64,000 bases of DNA from Jiella soli (GTDB lineage Bacteria > Pseudomonadota > Alphaproteobacteria > Rhizobiales > Rhizobiaceae), in NCBI RefSeq assembly GCF_020615385.1, contig NZ_JAJAVB010000002.1:124001-188000 (forward strand), written 5' to 3'. The notes under the pieces were generated by a model. It saw only the letters and a list, made by a program, of their open reading frames with translations. It was not told the origin of the DNA and searched no databases. This document shows, in pieces, positions 19,051 to 29,318 of the stretch. Positions within the stretch are counted from its first letter, which is position 1, and the number at the start of each line of letters is the position of its first letter. The translations under genes and the position numbers were made by a program.

Positions 19051-20958
19051 ATGCTTCAGATCACCGACCTTTCCGCGCGCGTCGCCGGGCGACTGCTCAT
19101 CGACCACGCCAGCCTCACCATCCCGAGCGGCACCAAGGCCGGCCTGGTCGGGCGCAACGGCGCCGGCAAGTCGACGCTGTTCCGCGTGATCACCGGCGAC
19201 CTCGCGGCCGAGACCGGGTCCGTGTCCTTTCCGAAGAACACGCGGCTCGGCCAGGTGGCGCAGGAGGCGCCGGGCACCGAGGACGCGCTCATCGAGATCG
19301 TCCTGCGGGCCGACACCGAGCGCCTCGCCCTCCTCCAGGAGGCCGAGACCGCCACCGACCCGACCCGGATCTCCGACATCCACATCCGCCTCGCCGACAT
19401 CGACGCCCATTCGGCCGAAGCGCGGGCCTCGGCGATCCTGTCCGGCCTCGGCTTCGACATGGCCGCGCAGGCGCGCCCCGCCTCGTCCTTCTCCGGCGGC
19501 TGGCGCATGCGCGTCGCGCTGGCGGCGGTGCTCTTCTCGCGGCCGGACCTTCTGCTCCTCGACGAGCCGACCAACTATCTCGATCTCGAGGGCACGCTGT
19601 GGCTGGAGAATTTCGTCCAGCGCTATCCCTACACCGTCCTCGTCATCTCCCACGACCGCGACGTCCTCAACAACGCCGTCAACGCGATCGTCCATCTCGA
19701 CCAGCAGAAGCTCGTCTTCTATCGCGGCGACTATGACCAGTTCGAGCGCCAGCGCGCCGAGAAGCTCGAACTGCTGCAGAAGTCGATCGTCAAGCAGGAA
19801 GCCGCCAAGAAGCACATGGAGGCCTTCGTCGAGCGCTTCCGCGCCAAGGCCTCCAAGGCGCGCCAGGCCCAGTCGCGGCTGAAGGCGCTGGAGAAGATGT
19901 CGCCGATCCAGGGGATCGTCGAGGAGCATGTGACGCCCTTCGTCTTCGATGCGCCGGAGAAGCAGCCGGCCTCGCCGATCATCGCCATGGAGAAGGTTTC
20001 GGTCGGCTACACGCCCGGCCGGCCGATCCTGAAAAACCTCGACATCCGCATCGACACCGACGACCGCATCGCCCTCCTCGGCCAGAACGGCAACGGCAAG
20101 TCGACCTTCGCCAAGCTCCTCGCCGACCGGCTGAAGGCGGAGGCCGGCTCGATGACCCGCGCGCCGGGGCTGAAGATCGCCTTCTTCGCCCAGCACCAGA
20201 TCGACGACCTGAGGCCGGCCGAGAGCGCCGTCCAGCACGTGCGCCGGATGATGCCGGACGCGCCGGAAGCCAAGGTGCGCGCCAAGGTCGCGCAGATGGG
20301 CCTGCCGACGGTGAAGATGGACACGGCGGCGGAGAAGCTTTCGGGCGGCGAGAAGGCGCGGCTCCTGATGGGGCTTGCCACGCTCGACGCGCCGAACCTT
20401 CTGATCCTCGACGAACCGACCAACCATCTCGACATCGAGGCGCGCGAGAGCCTGGTCAGGGCGCTGAACGACTATCCCGGCGCCGTCATCCTGATCAGCC
20501 ACGACCGCCACATGGTCGAGGCGACGATGGACCGGCTCTGGGTCGTCGGCGACGGCACGGTGTCGCGCTATGACGGCGACCTCGACGACTACAAGAAGCT
20601 GATCCTGTCGGGCGCCCGCTCCGGCGGAGCGGCTCCCGGTTCGAGCGAGGCGGCCGAGGCCGAGCCGCAGCCCCAGATCTCCAAGGTCGACCAGCGCCGG
20701 CAGGCGGCGGAGCGGCGCGAAACGCTGAAGCCGCTCAAGAAGAAGATCAGCCAGCTCGAGATCCAGATCTCGCGGCTGCAGAAGACCATCGAAGGGCTGG
20801 ACGAAAAGCTTGCCGACCCTGCGCTCTACACGCGAGACCCGGCCAAGGCCGCCGATCTCAACAAGCAGCGGACGGACGCGGCGAAGACGCTCGCCTCCTG
20901 CGAGGAGGACTGGCTCGCGCTGACCGAAGAGCACGACGCGGCGATGGCGGCGGAGTAA
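19051..20958 (+). CDS. ABC-F family ATP-binding protein (YheS/Uup type)
   Basis: A soluble protein of 635 residues with two ABC ATPase domains and no membrane part. Walker A motifs: GRNGAGKST (about residue 34) and GQNGNGKST (about 344). Signature and Walker B runs: FSGGWRMRVALA with LLLLDEPTNYLD, and LSGGEKARLLMG with LLILDEPTNHLD. A linker of the ABC-F type (about 225-300, Lys/Ala-rich) joins the halves, and a coiled-coil C-terminus (about 545-635) ends it. ABC-F proteins act on the ribosome, resolving stalls or peptide-bond problems. Start chosen at ATG 19051, where homology begins. The 226-bp upstream gap to the AI-2E gene is divergent and holds both promoters. Confidence 0.93.
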   Translation: MLQITDLSARVAGRLLIDHASLTIPSGTKAGLVGRNGAGKSTLFRVITGDLAAETGSVSFPKNTRLGQVAQEAPGTEDALIEIVLRADTERLALLQEAETATDPTRISDIHIRLADIDAHSAEARASAILSGLGFDMAAQARPASSFSGGWRMRVALAAVLFSRPDLLLLDEPTNYLDLEGTLWLENFVQRYPYTVLVISHDRDVLNNAVNAIVHLDQQKLVFYRGDYDQFERQRAEKLELLQKSIVKQEAAKKHMEAFVERFRAKASKARQAQSRLKALEKMSPIQGIVEEHVTPFVFDAPEKQPASPIIAMEKVSVGYTPGRPILKNLDIRIDTDDRIALLGQNGNGKSTFAKLLADRLKAEAGSMTRAPGLKIAFFAQHQIDDLRPAESAVQHVRRMMPDAPEAKVRAKVAQMGLPTVKMDTAAEKLSGGEKARLLMGLATLDAPNLLILDEPTNHLDIEARESLVRALNDYPGAVILISHDRHMVEATMDRLWVVGDGTVSRYDGDLDDYKKLILSGARSGGAAPGSSEAAEAEPQPQISKVDQRRQAAERRETLKPLKKKISQLEIQISRLQKTIEGLDEKLADPALYTRDPAKAADLNKQRTDAAKTLASCEEDWLALTEEHDAAMAAE

Positions 20959-21347
20959 TCGCCGCCGCCATTCACAACGCAAATCTGCTCATCCTGCCGC
21001 GTGTCGCCCGTCGCGTTCGGACCGAGGACCAGACGGTTATGTCGGCGCCATCCCTGCCTTCATCGGCGAGATGGACGCGCCCGCGGCAGCCGCGGCGCAG
21101 CGGCCTCCGCGTCACTGACGCTCCGGGCGCCGAAAGTGGCGCTCCGACGCCGCCGCAGGCTCAACCGTGCGCCCCCCCCCAGCCTGTTGCTGACCCGACA
21201 CCACATTGGGAAGAACGCTTCGTTCACACCTGCCATGCGCTGGGTGCTGTTGCACTTTCGACACCCGGATGTCATCCCGCCGTCACGCGGGGCAGATGGT
21301 AAGTTTGGCTGACGTCTCGCATCCACTTGAGATCGTGCGTAAAATTC
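20959..21347. other. 389-bp intergenic region
   Basis: No gene that I can support. Short open frames here are Arg/Pro-rich and out of character. It contains a run of nine C (21172-21180) and a small inverted repeat GAACG-CTT-CGTTC (21213-21225). GC falls towards the 3' end, where the promoter of the following membrane-protein gene is expected. Confidence 0.5.
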
Positions 21348-22049
21348 ATGCCGAAAGCTGTCACTCTTCCCTTCGGCGTTCTTGTCGAGATCATCCGTGT
21401 CGGGCTTCTGCGGCGAACGCTCAAGGAACTCCTCGCCTGCCTCGCCCTGGTCCTCTTCTGCCTTGCCCTTGCCGCCGGATTCGACCTTCTGGCTGAGACC
21501 TTCGACACCGGGGCGGAAATTTTTCGAGAGAACGGGCCGATCGAGCTGGTCCAGGCCTTCATCGTGGGCATTGCCGGCCTGTTGTTCTACCTCGTGGCGA
21601 TCCGGTTCGGCTTCGAACTCTTCTACGGCTCGCTGCTATTGTCCCTGGGCTGCGGCCTTGCCGTGCTGCGGGAGATCCCGGGATGCGCAAGCCGCTTCTA
21701 CGATGGCGGCGTCTGCCTCACCGCCCCCGGAAAAGACGGGCTGACGGTGCTTCTCGTCGCCGCGGTCGCGATCCTTGCTGCGATCCGTCATGTCCCCTTC
21801 GCCCGCCATATCCGGGAATTGAACTTCTTCTGGGTGCTTCCCTCCGGCTTCGCCTTCGCGATCCTGATTCTCGCCGAAATCATGGAACGGCTTCACAGCA
21901 TGGGCGCCGAAGAGACGCTGGAACTCGCCGGCTATCTCGTCCTGCTCATCTTCGCCCTCACCTTGAACCTGAAGAGCGAGTGGTACGACGCACGCAAGAA
22001 ACCGGAACTCCCGGAGACCGGCTTCCGCTTGCCCGCTGCCCGGAGATAG
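21348..22049 (+). CDS. hypothetical multipass membrane protein
   Basis: A protein of 233 residues from ATG 21348 (an in-frame ATG seven codons upstream also exists). About six hydrophobic segments are visible, starting with LACLALVLFCLALAAGFDLL and AFIVGIAGLLFYLVAIRFGF; the fourth and fifth are LTVLLVAAVAILAAI and FFWVLPSGFAFAILILAEI. A conserved-looking loop carries two or three cysteines (EIPGCASRFYDGGVCLT). The tail is short and basic. I do not recognise the family; there is no transporter or enzyme motif. It is flanked by long gaps, so its neighbours say little about its role. Confidence 0.7.
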   Translation: MPKAVTLPFGVLVEIIRVGLLRRTLKELLACLALVLFCLALAAGFDLLAETFDTGAEIFRENGPIELVQAFIVGIAGLLFYLVAIRFGFELFYGSLLLSLGCGLAVLREIPGCASRFYDGGVCLTAPGKDGLTVLLVAAVAILAAIRHVPFARHIRELNFFWVLPSGFAFAILILAEIMERLHSMGAEETLELAGYLVLLIFALTLNLKSEWYDARKKPELPETGFRLPAARR

Positions 22050-22173
22050 CGGTCGGCCGCGAGGCCTGTCCGCTGGCGGGCTGTTCCGCCGACTGCGTGA
22101 TAAACCGGGGTCAAGCGAGATCCGGTCGCGCGTGGCTGCGGCGTGCCACGGGCCCGGATCCTCAGGCTCGGCG

Positions 22174-22626
22174 TCAGGCCTTCTTCACCCATTTGCGGTC
22201 TTCGGTCTGCTGCCAATAGGTCACCTGATGGCCCCCGGCCCTCTCCGCCTTCCAGCGCAGGCGGGCCGCGGTAAGCTGCTCCTCGTCATGGCCGTCGAAG
22301 AGGTAGACGCCGCGGACGTAGCGATCGAGCGATTCCGGGACGGCCCCGTCGACCATGAAGCGGACATGCGGATCGTTGGCGACCTGGCCGCGCTCGGCCG
22401 TCAGGAGGATCGGCTGCAGCGCGCCGGAGGAATCGGCGTCGGTGCCGTGCGGCAGGAAACTGTCGTCCTTGTAGACCCACAGGTGATGGTCCAGCGCGTC
22501 GCGCCTTTCGACGCTCGCGCACTGGACGACCACGCGCCAGCCGCGGGCGATGCTCTTCTCCAACAGATCCGGCAGCGCCTGTTCGAGCCGGCTTTCGGTC
22601 AGGTGGTAGAAGAGCACCTCCGCCAT
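22174..22626 (-). CDS. holC: DNA polymerase III chi subunit
   Basis: The clamp-loader accessory subunit that links the replisome to single-strand binding protein. 150 residues from ATG 22626, where the family sequence begins (MAEVLFYHLTESRLEQALP). Typical features are LLEKSIARGWRVVVQ, LDHHLWVYKDDSFLPHG and QPILLTAERG. The C-terminus (QVTYWQQTEDRKWVKKA) is characteristic of alphaproteobacterial chi. The gene follows pepA by 17 bases and is probably co-transcribed with it, the same pairing as in many Proteobacteria. Confidence 0.93.
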   Translation of the reverse strand: MAEVLFYHLTESRLEQALPDLLEKSIARGWRVVVQCASVERRDALDHHLWVYKDDSFLPHGTDADSSGALQPILLTAERGQVANDPHVRFMVDGAVPESLDRYVRGVYLFDGHDEEQLTAARLRWKAERAGGHQVTYWQQTEDRKWVKKA

Positions 22627-22643
22627 ATCGCGCCCGCTCCCGC

Positions 22644-24149
22644 TCAGGCGGCCTGGTAGTGGTCGACGACGAGCTGGTTCAGGAGACGGACGCCGAACCC
22701 GGAAGCCCAGGACTGATTGTACTCGTTGGAAGGCGATCCCATCGCCGTTCCCGCGATGTCGAGATGCGCCCAGGGCACGTCGTTGACGAAGCGCTGCAGG
22801 AACTGCGCCGCCGTGATCGAGCCGGCGGCGCGGCCGCCGCCGATGTTCTTGATGTCGGCGAACTTGCCCTCGATCATCTTGTCGTATTCCGGTCCGAGCG
22901 GCATCCGCCACACCTTTTCGCCGCTGGTCTTGCCGGCCGAAAGCAGCCGCTCGGCAAGCTCGTCATTGTTGGAGAAGAGGCCGGCATGGTGATTGCCGAG
23001 CGCGACGATGATCGCACCGGTGAGCGTCGCAAGGTTCACCATGAACTTCGGCTTGAACCGCTCCTGGCAGTACCAGAGCGCGTCGGCGAGGACGAGCCGG
23101 CCCTCGGCGTCGGTGTTGAGCACCTCGATCGTGGTGCCGGACATGGCGGTGACGATGTCGCCCGGCCGCTGGGCATTGCCGTCGACGGCGTTCTCAACGA
23201 GCCCGACGATGCCGATCGCGTTGACCTTGGCCTTGCGGCCGGCGAGTGCCCGCATCAGCCCGACGACGGCCGCCGAGCCGCCCATGTCGCCCTTCATCTC
23301 GTCCATGGAGCCGGCCGGCTTGATCGAGATGCCGCCCGTGTCGAAGACGACGCCCTTGCCGACGAAGGCGACCGGCGCTTCGTCATCCGCACCGCCGTTC
23401 CAGCGCATGATGACGAGGCGCGGCGGGCGCGGCGAGCCCTGCGAAACGCCGAGCAGCGCATTCATCTTCAAAGCGCGCAGTTCGCTCTCGCCGAGCACCT
23501 CAACGTCGATCCCTTCGGCCGAGAGCTCCTGGATTCGCTCGGCATATTCGACCGGCCCGAGTGTGTTGGCCGGTTCGTTGACGAGGTCGCGCGCCAGCAT
23601 CGTGCCTTTGGCCACGGCCTCCTCGATGGCGAAGGCCCTGCGCGCCGCCTCGACGTCGCCGACGAGAAGCGTGATCGACCCCGGCGATTCCGGCTTGGTC
23701 TCCTCGTCGTCCTTCTTTGCGCCCTGGGTCTTGTAGCGGTCGAAATCATAGGACCGCAGCAGCGCGCCGGTCGCCAGCAGCGCGGCGATCTCCGGCGACA
23801 GCGCTTCGCCTTCGGGGCTCTGGCAGCGGACGCTCGCGCCTTCGCCGCCCTTCGTCTTGGAGGCGATGAGGCCGCCGAGCTTCAGCCAGTCCTCACCTGT
23901 CGCCGGTTCCTTGGCGTGGGTTCCGACGACGATCAGACGGTCGGCCGCGACATCGGCAGGAGCCACGAGGTCCAGCGTCGACAGCGACTTGCCCTTGAAC
24001 TTCGCGATCTTCGCCGCCTTCTCGACCAGCTTGCGGATCGGCTCGGCGAGCGTCTCGGCAACCTTGCCGTCCTCGCCTGCGAAGATGACGACGACCTCAG
24101 CGGCGGCCGCGTCGAGAGGGGCGAATTCGATCGAGGGAAGCGAACTCAT
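22644..24149 (-). CDS. pepA: leucyl aminopeptidase (cytosol aminopeptidase, M17)
   Basis: Removes N-terminal residues, preferably Leu, from peptides, using two metal ions; in E. coli it also acts in site-specific recombination and carAB control. 501 residues. The M17 signature [14 protein letters not shown] is intact, and the metal-binding segment [16 protein letters not shown] with [14 protein letters not shown] precedes it. Start ATG 24149 has AGGAG six bases upstream. The gene heads the pepA-holC pair and is divergent from lptF across 261 bp, the same arrangement as pepA and lptFG in E. coli. Confidence 0.96.
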   Translation of the reverse strand: MSSLPSIEFAPLDAAAAEVVVIFAGEDGKVAETLAEPIRKLVEKAAKIAKFKGKSLSTLDLVAPADVAADRLIVVGTHAKEPATGEDWLKLGGLIASKTKGGEGASVRCQSPEGEALSPEIAALLATGALLRSYDFDRYKTQGAKKDDEETKPESPGSITLLVGDVEAARRAFAIEEAVAKGTMLARDLVNEPANTLGPVEYAERIQELSAEGIDVEVLGESELRALKMNALLGVSQGSPRPPRLVIMRWNGGADDEAPVAFVGKGVVFDTGGISIKPAGSMDEMKGDMGGSAAVVGLMRALAGRKAKVNAIGIVGLVENAVDGNAQRPGDIVTAMSGTTIEVLNTDAEGRLVLADALWYCQERFKPKFMVNLATLTGAIIVALGNHHAGLFSNNDELAERLLSAGKTSGEKVWRMPLGPEYDKMIEGKFADIKNIGGGRAAGSITAAQFLQRFVNDVPWAHLDIAGTAMGSPSNEYNQSWASGFGVRLLNQLVVDHYQAA

Positions 24150-24410
24150 GAAATCTCCTGATGCGATGGATGCGTCGGCTTTCTGTCGCTCAAAGGCGAC
24201 ACGCGCCGGCTGGCCGCTATCATGGTCGGTGTTGTCGTCTTTGCAAGGGCGTCACGGTTGGTTACACCCGGTTAACGATGATCGTTCGCCACTCTTTAGC
24301 CAAGCTGCTGCAGTCTTCCATGCGACCGCGCCCGTGAGTCCGGCGAAGACGCTGCTCCTCGGCAAAGGGCCGTCGGACGAGCCAATGATTCACCGAACGA
24401 TCCAGGCCTC

Positions 24411-25604
24411 ATGACGCTTCTCGAACGATACATCTTCAAGCGGGCCCTGGCCTTATCGGCCGGGTCGCTGGTGTCGTTGGTGCTGATCGTGTGGATCGTG
24501 CAGGCGCTCGCGCGGATCGACATCGTCAAGACCAGCGTGTCGGCCGCCGGCAACATCTTCTGGATCGCGTTGATGCTGCTGCCCGATCTCGCGGCGGGGG
24601 TGATCCCATTCGCCATCCTGGTCGGCTCGGTGCAGGCGCTGAACTCGTTCAACGCCGATTCCGAGCGCGCCGTGATGTCGGCCGCGGGAGCCGCGCCCGG
24701 CACGATCGCCAGGCCGATCGTGGCGGTCGGTCTCGTCGGTGCCTTCCTGGTCCTCCTGATCTCCCATGTGATCGGGCCCCTCGCCTCGAGCGCGTTCCAG
24801 AACGGCATTCGAGCGATCAACGCCGATACGATCACCCTCTTCCTTCAGCCGGGCCGCTTCGAGCGGATCCAGTCCGGTCTCGTCCTGTCGATCGGCGAAT
24901 CCCACGGCAACACGATCGAAAGCCTGTTCATCGCCGATACCCGCGACCCGAAGACGGAGATCACCTATTTCGCCCGCGAGGCCAACATCGTCAGCGACAA
25001 CGGGCGGCAGCTCCTGCTCCTGTCGGATGGCCAGCTTCACCGCCGCAACACGGGCGACAATTCGGTCTCGGTGATCGAGTTCCAGAGCTACGCCTTCGAT
25101 CTCGCCGACCTCAAGCCCGCATCCAAGGGCGACTGGATCCGGACGTCGGAACGCAGCACGTTAGAACTCCTGTCGCCCGATCCGGACGACGACTATTACC
25201 GCACCCATCCGTCGAACTTCGTCGAGGAGCTGACGGACCGGTTCTCGGGCTTCCTCTACTGCATCGCCTTTGCGCTATGGGCCGTGGTCGTGGCGGCCCA
25301 TCCGCGCACGAACCGCCAGGGCAGCGGCGCCTCGATGGGGCTCGGCCTTGCCGGCGGACTCAGCCTCAAGGCAGCCGGCTTCGTTACGCTGTCGCTGATC
25401 GATGAGAACTATGTGTGGGTCCTCTTCACCTTCGCGCTGCCGCTGGGAGCGATCGCCTTGGATGCCACACTCGTCTGGAGAAACGTCAATCTCGGCGATC
25501 TCGCAATCTCGCGCTGGCTGTCTGACGCCACCTATGCGACCACGTCCTTCGTTCACCGGCTGACCGCCGGCAAGCTCAGCGCCGGAGGCTCGCTCGGACG
25601 ATGA
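24411..25604 (+). CDS. lptF: LPS export ABC transporter permease LptF
   Basis: Inner-membrane permease of the LptB2FG complex that extracts lipopolysaccharide and drives it along the LptA bridge. 397 residues. The N-terminal LERYIFKRALALSAGSLVSL and the coupling region (QALNSFNADSERAVMSAAGA) are family-typical. Three N-terminal helices, a periplasmic beta-jellyroll of about 150 residues and three C-terminal helices can be traced. It overlaps lptG by four bases (ATGA). No strong ribosome-binding site is visible before the ATG. Confidence 0.94.
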   Translation: MTLLERYIFKRALALSAGSLVSLVLIVWIVQALARIDIVKTSVSAAGNIFWIALMLLPDLAAGVIPFAILVGSVQALNSFNADSERAVMSAAGAAPGTIARPIVAVGLVGAFLVLLISHVIGPLASSAFQNGIRAINADTITLFLQPGRFERIQSGLVLSIGESHGNTIESLFIADTRDPKTEITYFAREANIVSDNGRQLLLLSDGQLHRRNTGDNSVSVIEFQSYAFDLADLKPASKGDWIRTSERSTLELLSPDPDDDYYRTHPSNFVEELTDRFSGFLYCIAFALWAVVVAAHPRTNRQGSGASMGLGLAGGLSLKAAGFVTLSLIDENYVWVLFTFALPLGAIALDATLVWRNVNLGDLAISRWLSDATYATTSFVHRLTAGKLSAGGSLGR

Positions 25605-26683
25605 GGCAGTGGACCTTCAACCGGTACCTGTTCCGGCTCTATCTCGGCAATTTCCTCTCGACGCTCGTCGCCGTCTTCGCGCTGATCTACGTAATCGACA
25701 TGATCGAGGTCAGTCGCCGGGGAATCATGAACGATCTCGGCTTCGGCGCGATCGCCCTGTTCTCGGCGCTCAGAGTACCGGCCTTCATCGAACAGGCCTT
25801 TCCCTTCATCGTCCTGTTCACCTCGATCTTCACGCTTCTGTCGCTCAACCGGAAGCTCGAACTCGTGGTGGCGCGGGCGGCGGGGATGTCGATCTGGCAG
25901 ATCCTGGCGCCGATCGTGGTGGCCTCCATGATGATCGGCCTGTTCGCGAGCTTCGCCTACAACCCGGTCTCGGCCTGGGCCAAGGAGCGGGCCCTCGAAT
26001 TCGAGGCGCAGAAGTCCGGGGACCGGTCGGGCGGCGATCCCGACCAGACCACCTGGGTGCGCCAGAGTACGCGTGGCATCGACTCGATCATCGGCGGCAA
26101 TGTCATTGCCGAGGACGGCGCCCTGATGCGCAACGTCTCGGCCTTCGTCATCGGCGACAACGGCAAGGTGGAGGAGCGCATCGACGCGCCGCAAGCCCGC
26201 CTCGGCGATGGCGAATGGACCCTCGACAAGCCGCGGGTGACGCGGATCGGCTATCCGCCGAGCTATCCCAAGCAATATCGCCTGCCGACCAGCCTCAAGC
26301 CGGAATACGTCCAGCAGCGGATCGCCGATCCCGAGACCATTCCGGTCTGGGACCTGCAGTCGAAGATCGACGCGGCCAAGAGCCTCGGCCTTAACGCAAT
26401 GGCATTCTCGATGCAGTACCAGACGCTGCTCGCCCGGCCGGCCCTGTTCATCGCCATGACGCTGCTCGCCGCGACAGTGGCGACACGGTTTTCGCGGACA
26501 GGTCAGTCTGGTAGGACGATCGCAAGCGGGGTATTGGCAGGGTTCATGCTCTACGTGGTAACCTTCCTGGCAAAGGCGCTGGGGAGTAATTCGATCGTGC
26601 CGCCGGTGGCGGCGGCATGGTTTCCGGTTCTGGGAGCTGGGCTGTTTGGGGTGACAGTCCTGCTCCATCAGGAGGATGGTTAG
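25601..26683 (+). CDS. lptG: LPS export ABC transporter permease LptG
   Basis: Second permease of the LptB2FG complex. 360 residues: N-terminal TFNRYLFRLYLGNFLSTLVA, coupling segment LSLNRKLELVVARAAGMSIW, periplasmic domain (about residues 95-265), and C-terminal helices with a long run of small residues (FIAMTLLAATVATRF). The start ATG lies inside the last codons of lptF (ATGA), so the two subunits are translationally coupled. lptD begins two bases after its stop, placing the inner- and outer-membrane parts of LPS export in one operon. Confidence 0.94.
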   Translation: MRQWTFNRYLFRLYLGNFLSTLVAVFALIYVIDMIEVSRRGIMNDLGFGAIALFSALRVPAFIEQAFPFIVLFTSIFTLLSLNRKLELVVARAAGMSIWQILAPIVVASMMIGLFASFAYNPVSAWAKERALEFEAQKSGDRSGGDPDQTTWVRQSTRGIDSIIGGNVIAEDGALMRNVSAFVIGDNGKVEERIDAPQARLGDGEWTLDKPRVTRIGYPPSYPKQYRLPTSLKPEYVQQRIADPETIPVWDLQSKIDAAKSLGLNAMAFSMQYQTLLARPALFIAMTLLAATVATRFSRTGQSGRTIASGVLAGFMLYVVTFLAKALGSNSIVPPVAAAWFPVLGAGLFGVTVLLHQEDG

Positions 26684-26685
26684 GC

Positions 26686-29169
26686 ATGAATCTGAGGGGG
26701 ACCAAGGGCGCGAGAGGGATCGCCGCCCGGCCGCGATCGCGGGCGATTCTCCTAGCCGGGACCGCCATCGCTCTGATTTCGTCCGGCTACGCGGCCTTCG
26801 CGCAGTCGGCTTTGCCGATTGCCGTCGCCGAGACGTCCGCCCAGAAGGACGCCAAGCTCTATCTCGAGTCCGACACGGTCACCTACGATACCGACACCAG
26901 TATCGTGACCGCTTCCGGCGGCGTGAAGATCGACTACGGCTCCTATAAACTGGTTGCGCGGCGGATCGTATACAACCAGCAAACCCGTCGTCTCATGGCC
27001 AGCGGCGATGTCGAGCTGCAACAGCCCGACGGAAATCGCATCTACGCCGACACGATGGACATCACCGACGATTTCCGCGACGGCTTCGTGAAGGCGCTCC
27101 GGATCGAGACGCCGGACAACACGCGTTTCGCCGCCGCCGGCGCGGTGCGCCAGAACGGCGACACCACGACGTTCGAGCAGGGCGTCTACACCGCCTGCGA
27201 GCCGTGCCGTGAGCATCCCGAGCGCGCTCCGCTCTGGCAGGTCAAGGCCCGCAAGATCGTCTGGGACCAGAAGGAAAAGGAAGTGCGCTACTACGGCGCG
27301 CGCTTCGAGATCTATGGCGCGCCGATCGCCTACCTGCCCTATTTCGAGGCGCCGGACCCGACGGTGAAGCGCAAGACGGGCTTCCTCACACCGGAGTTCC
27401 GCTCGAGCAGCAAGCTCGGCTACGGCGTGCGCGTCCCCTATTACATCGTTCTTTCGGACGACAAGGACGTCACCCTCACCGGGACCTACTACACCAAGCA
27501 GGGGTTCCTCGCCGAGGCCGAGTATCGCCAGGCCTTCGAGAACGGCATCTTCACGCTGAAGACGGCGGGAATCCATCAGCAGGAGCCGGAGGAATTCGCC
27601 TCCGACAACGTCTATTACAACGGCGTCCTCGCCCGGCGCTCGCCCGACTACCGCGACAATCGCGGCATGATCGGCTCGACGGGCCGCTTCGCCCTGTCGG
27701 ATCAGTGGACCTTCGGCTGGGACATCCTCGCCCAGACCGACCGGGACTTTGCCAACACCTACGACATTCCCGGCTTCTCGGACCGGCTGCACACGTCCGA
27801 GGTCTACCTGACCGGGCTCGGCGACCAGAGCTTCTTCGACCTCAGGGCACAGAAGTTCGACTACCAGACGATCGATCCGTCCAACGAGCGCCAGCAGCCG
27901 CTGGTCCTCCCCTCGCTCGACTACCAGCGGATCGAGCAGGAACCGACCTTCGGCGGCGAAGTCGAGTTCAACGCCAACATCACCTCGATCACCCGCTCGG
28001 AAGATTCGGTCTCGCAGATCTGCGACACCTCACTGATCATCACCACGAGCAAGACCTGCGCGGCGCCCGACAACGGGTATCAGTACGACCTGAACCATCT
28101 GCGCTATGCCGGCCTCGAGGGGAACTACACGCGCGGCACCGCCGAGATGGAATGGCGCGACAGCTACATCCTGCCGTCGGGCCTCGTCTTGAATCCCTCG
28201 GCCTCGCTGCGCGGCGACGTCTACAGCGCCGACATGTCGAGCGATGGGGCGAGCGATCCCTTCTATCTGAACGGGGTCTATCAGGGCTCGACCGGCTACG
28301 GCGCGGTGGACATCGACAATTCCGGCTTCCGCGGCATGGCGACCGCGGCGCTGGAGGCGCGCTATCCCTACCTGATCGAGACCGCCTACGGCTCGCATAT
28401 CATCGAGCCAATCGGCCAGATCATCCTGCGGCCAAACGAGACAGACATCGGCCTGCTTCCGAATGAGGACGCGCAGACGCTCGTCTTCAACACCGGCAAT
28501 CTCTTCCAGATCGACAAGTTTTCCGGCTACGACCGCATCGAAGGCGGCACCCGGGCCAATCTCGGGGTCCGCTATGCCGGCGTGTTCGAGAACGGCTACA
28601 CGATCGATGCGGTGGTCGGCCAGTCCTACCACCTTGCCGGCATAAACTCTTACGCGCAGCGCGATCTCGCGCTTGTGGGGTATGATTCCGGCCTGGAGAC
28701 GGACCGGTCCGACTATGTCGCCTCGCTTGCCTTCGGTTCGCCGATCGGCCTGACGATCGGCGCGCAGGAGCGCTTCGACCAGTCGAGCTTCGCGCTGAAG
28801 CGCTCGGACATCTACGGCGGCTATGCCGACGAGATCGGCAGCGCCACCCTCGGCTACACCTACATCGCGGCCCAGCCGACCTACGGCTCGATCGAGGACC
28901 GCAGCCAGGTGAGCGCATCGGCCTCGCTGAAATTCGCGACGAACTGGACGGCGGCCGGCTCGATTGGCTACGACATCCAGAACGACGCCTTCGTAAGCAA
29001 ATCCGTCTCGGTCGGCTATACTGGCGACTGCTACAGCCTGCTGCTGTCCTACACTGATACGACGGACCGCTATTCGCTGGAGTCGAGTTCGAGCAAGCTG
29101 ATGTTCACGCTGGGCCTGCGGACGATTTCGAACTTCAGCCAGTCCTACGACCTGAAGAGCGGCAGCTGA
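26686..29169 (+). CDS. lptD: LPS-assembly protein LptD
   Basis: Outer-membrane beta-barrel that inserts LPS into the outer leaflet. 827 residues from ATG 26686 (GGAGGA nine bases upstream), slightly longer than the E. coli protein. A basic leader and signal peptide (about residues 1-40, ILLAGTAIALISSGYAAFA) precede the OstA/LptA-like jellyroll (about 55-190; KLYLESDTVTYDTDTSIVTA). The C-terminal barrel (about 200-827) is rich in Tyr, Gly and Asp. Cysteines occur in CEPCREH (N-terminal domain) and in two later positions, and could support the disulfide maturation known in LptD. Confidence 0.95.
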   Translation: MNLRGTKGARGIAARPRSRAILLAGTAIALISSGYAAFAQSALPIAVAETSAQKDAKLYLESDTVTYDTDTSIVTASGGVKIDYGSYKLVARRIVYNQQTRRLMASGDVELQQPDGNRIYADTMDITDDFRDGFVKALRIETPDNTRFAAAGAVRQNGDTTTFEQGVYTACEPCREHPERAPLWQVKARKIVWDQKEKEVRYYGARFEIYGAPIAYLPYFEAPDPTVKRKTGFLTPEFRSSSKLGYGVRVPYYIVLSDDKDVTLTGTYYTKQGFLAEAEYRQAFENGIFTLKTAGIHQQEPEEFASDNVYYNGVLARRSPDYRDNRGMIGSTGRFALSDQWTFGWDILAQTDRDFANTYDIPGFSDRLHTSEVYLTGLGDQSFFDLRAQKFDYQTIDPSNERQQPLVLPSLDYQRIEQEPTFGGEVEFNANITSITRSEDSVSQICDTSLIITTSKTCAAPDNGYQYDLNHLRYAGLEGNYTRGTAEMEWRDSYILPSGLVLNPSASLRGDVYSADMSSDGASDPFYLNGVYQGSTGYGAVDIDNSGFRGMATAALEARYPYLIETAYGSHIIEPIGQIILRPNETDIGLLPNEDAQTLVFNTGNLFQIDKFSGYDRIEGGTRANLGVRYAGVFENGYTIDAVVGQSYHLAGINSYAQRDLALVGYDSGLETDRSDYVASLAFGSPIGLTIGAQERFDQSSFALKRSDIYGGYADEIGSATLGYTYIAAQPTYGSIEDRSQVSASASLKFATNWTAAGSIGYDIQNDAFVSKSVSVGYTGDCYSLLLSYTDTTDRYSLESSSSKLMFTLGLRTISNFSQSYDLKSGS

Positions 29170-29318
29170 CCTTTCGGCAGGAAGCCAGGGACCAGGCCTT
29201 CAGGGCATCGCCGGACGCTCGAGCGACTCGCGGATTCGGCGGGCCGCATCTTGGTTTCGCCAAAGCTGGCTGTTAGCGATACCGATTGTTGGAGAATGAA
29301 GTCGGAGCAGATGACGGG

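Noticed and set aside
18934-20982. Long minus-strand frame opposite the ABC-F gene
   Set aside because: Antisense shadow of a gene with two intact ATPase domains.
21172-21180. Run of nine C as a phase-variable tract
   Set aside because: It lies in non-coding DNA, not in a supported gene or an obvious promoter spacer, so there is nothing for it to switch.
22659-24161. Long plus-strand frame opposite pepA
   Set aside because: Antisense shadow; pepA is full length with its metal-binding signature.
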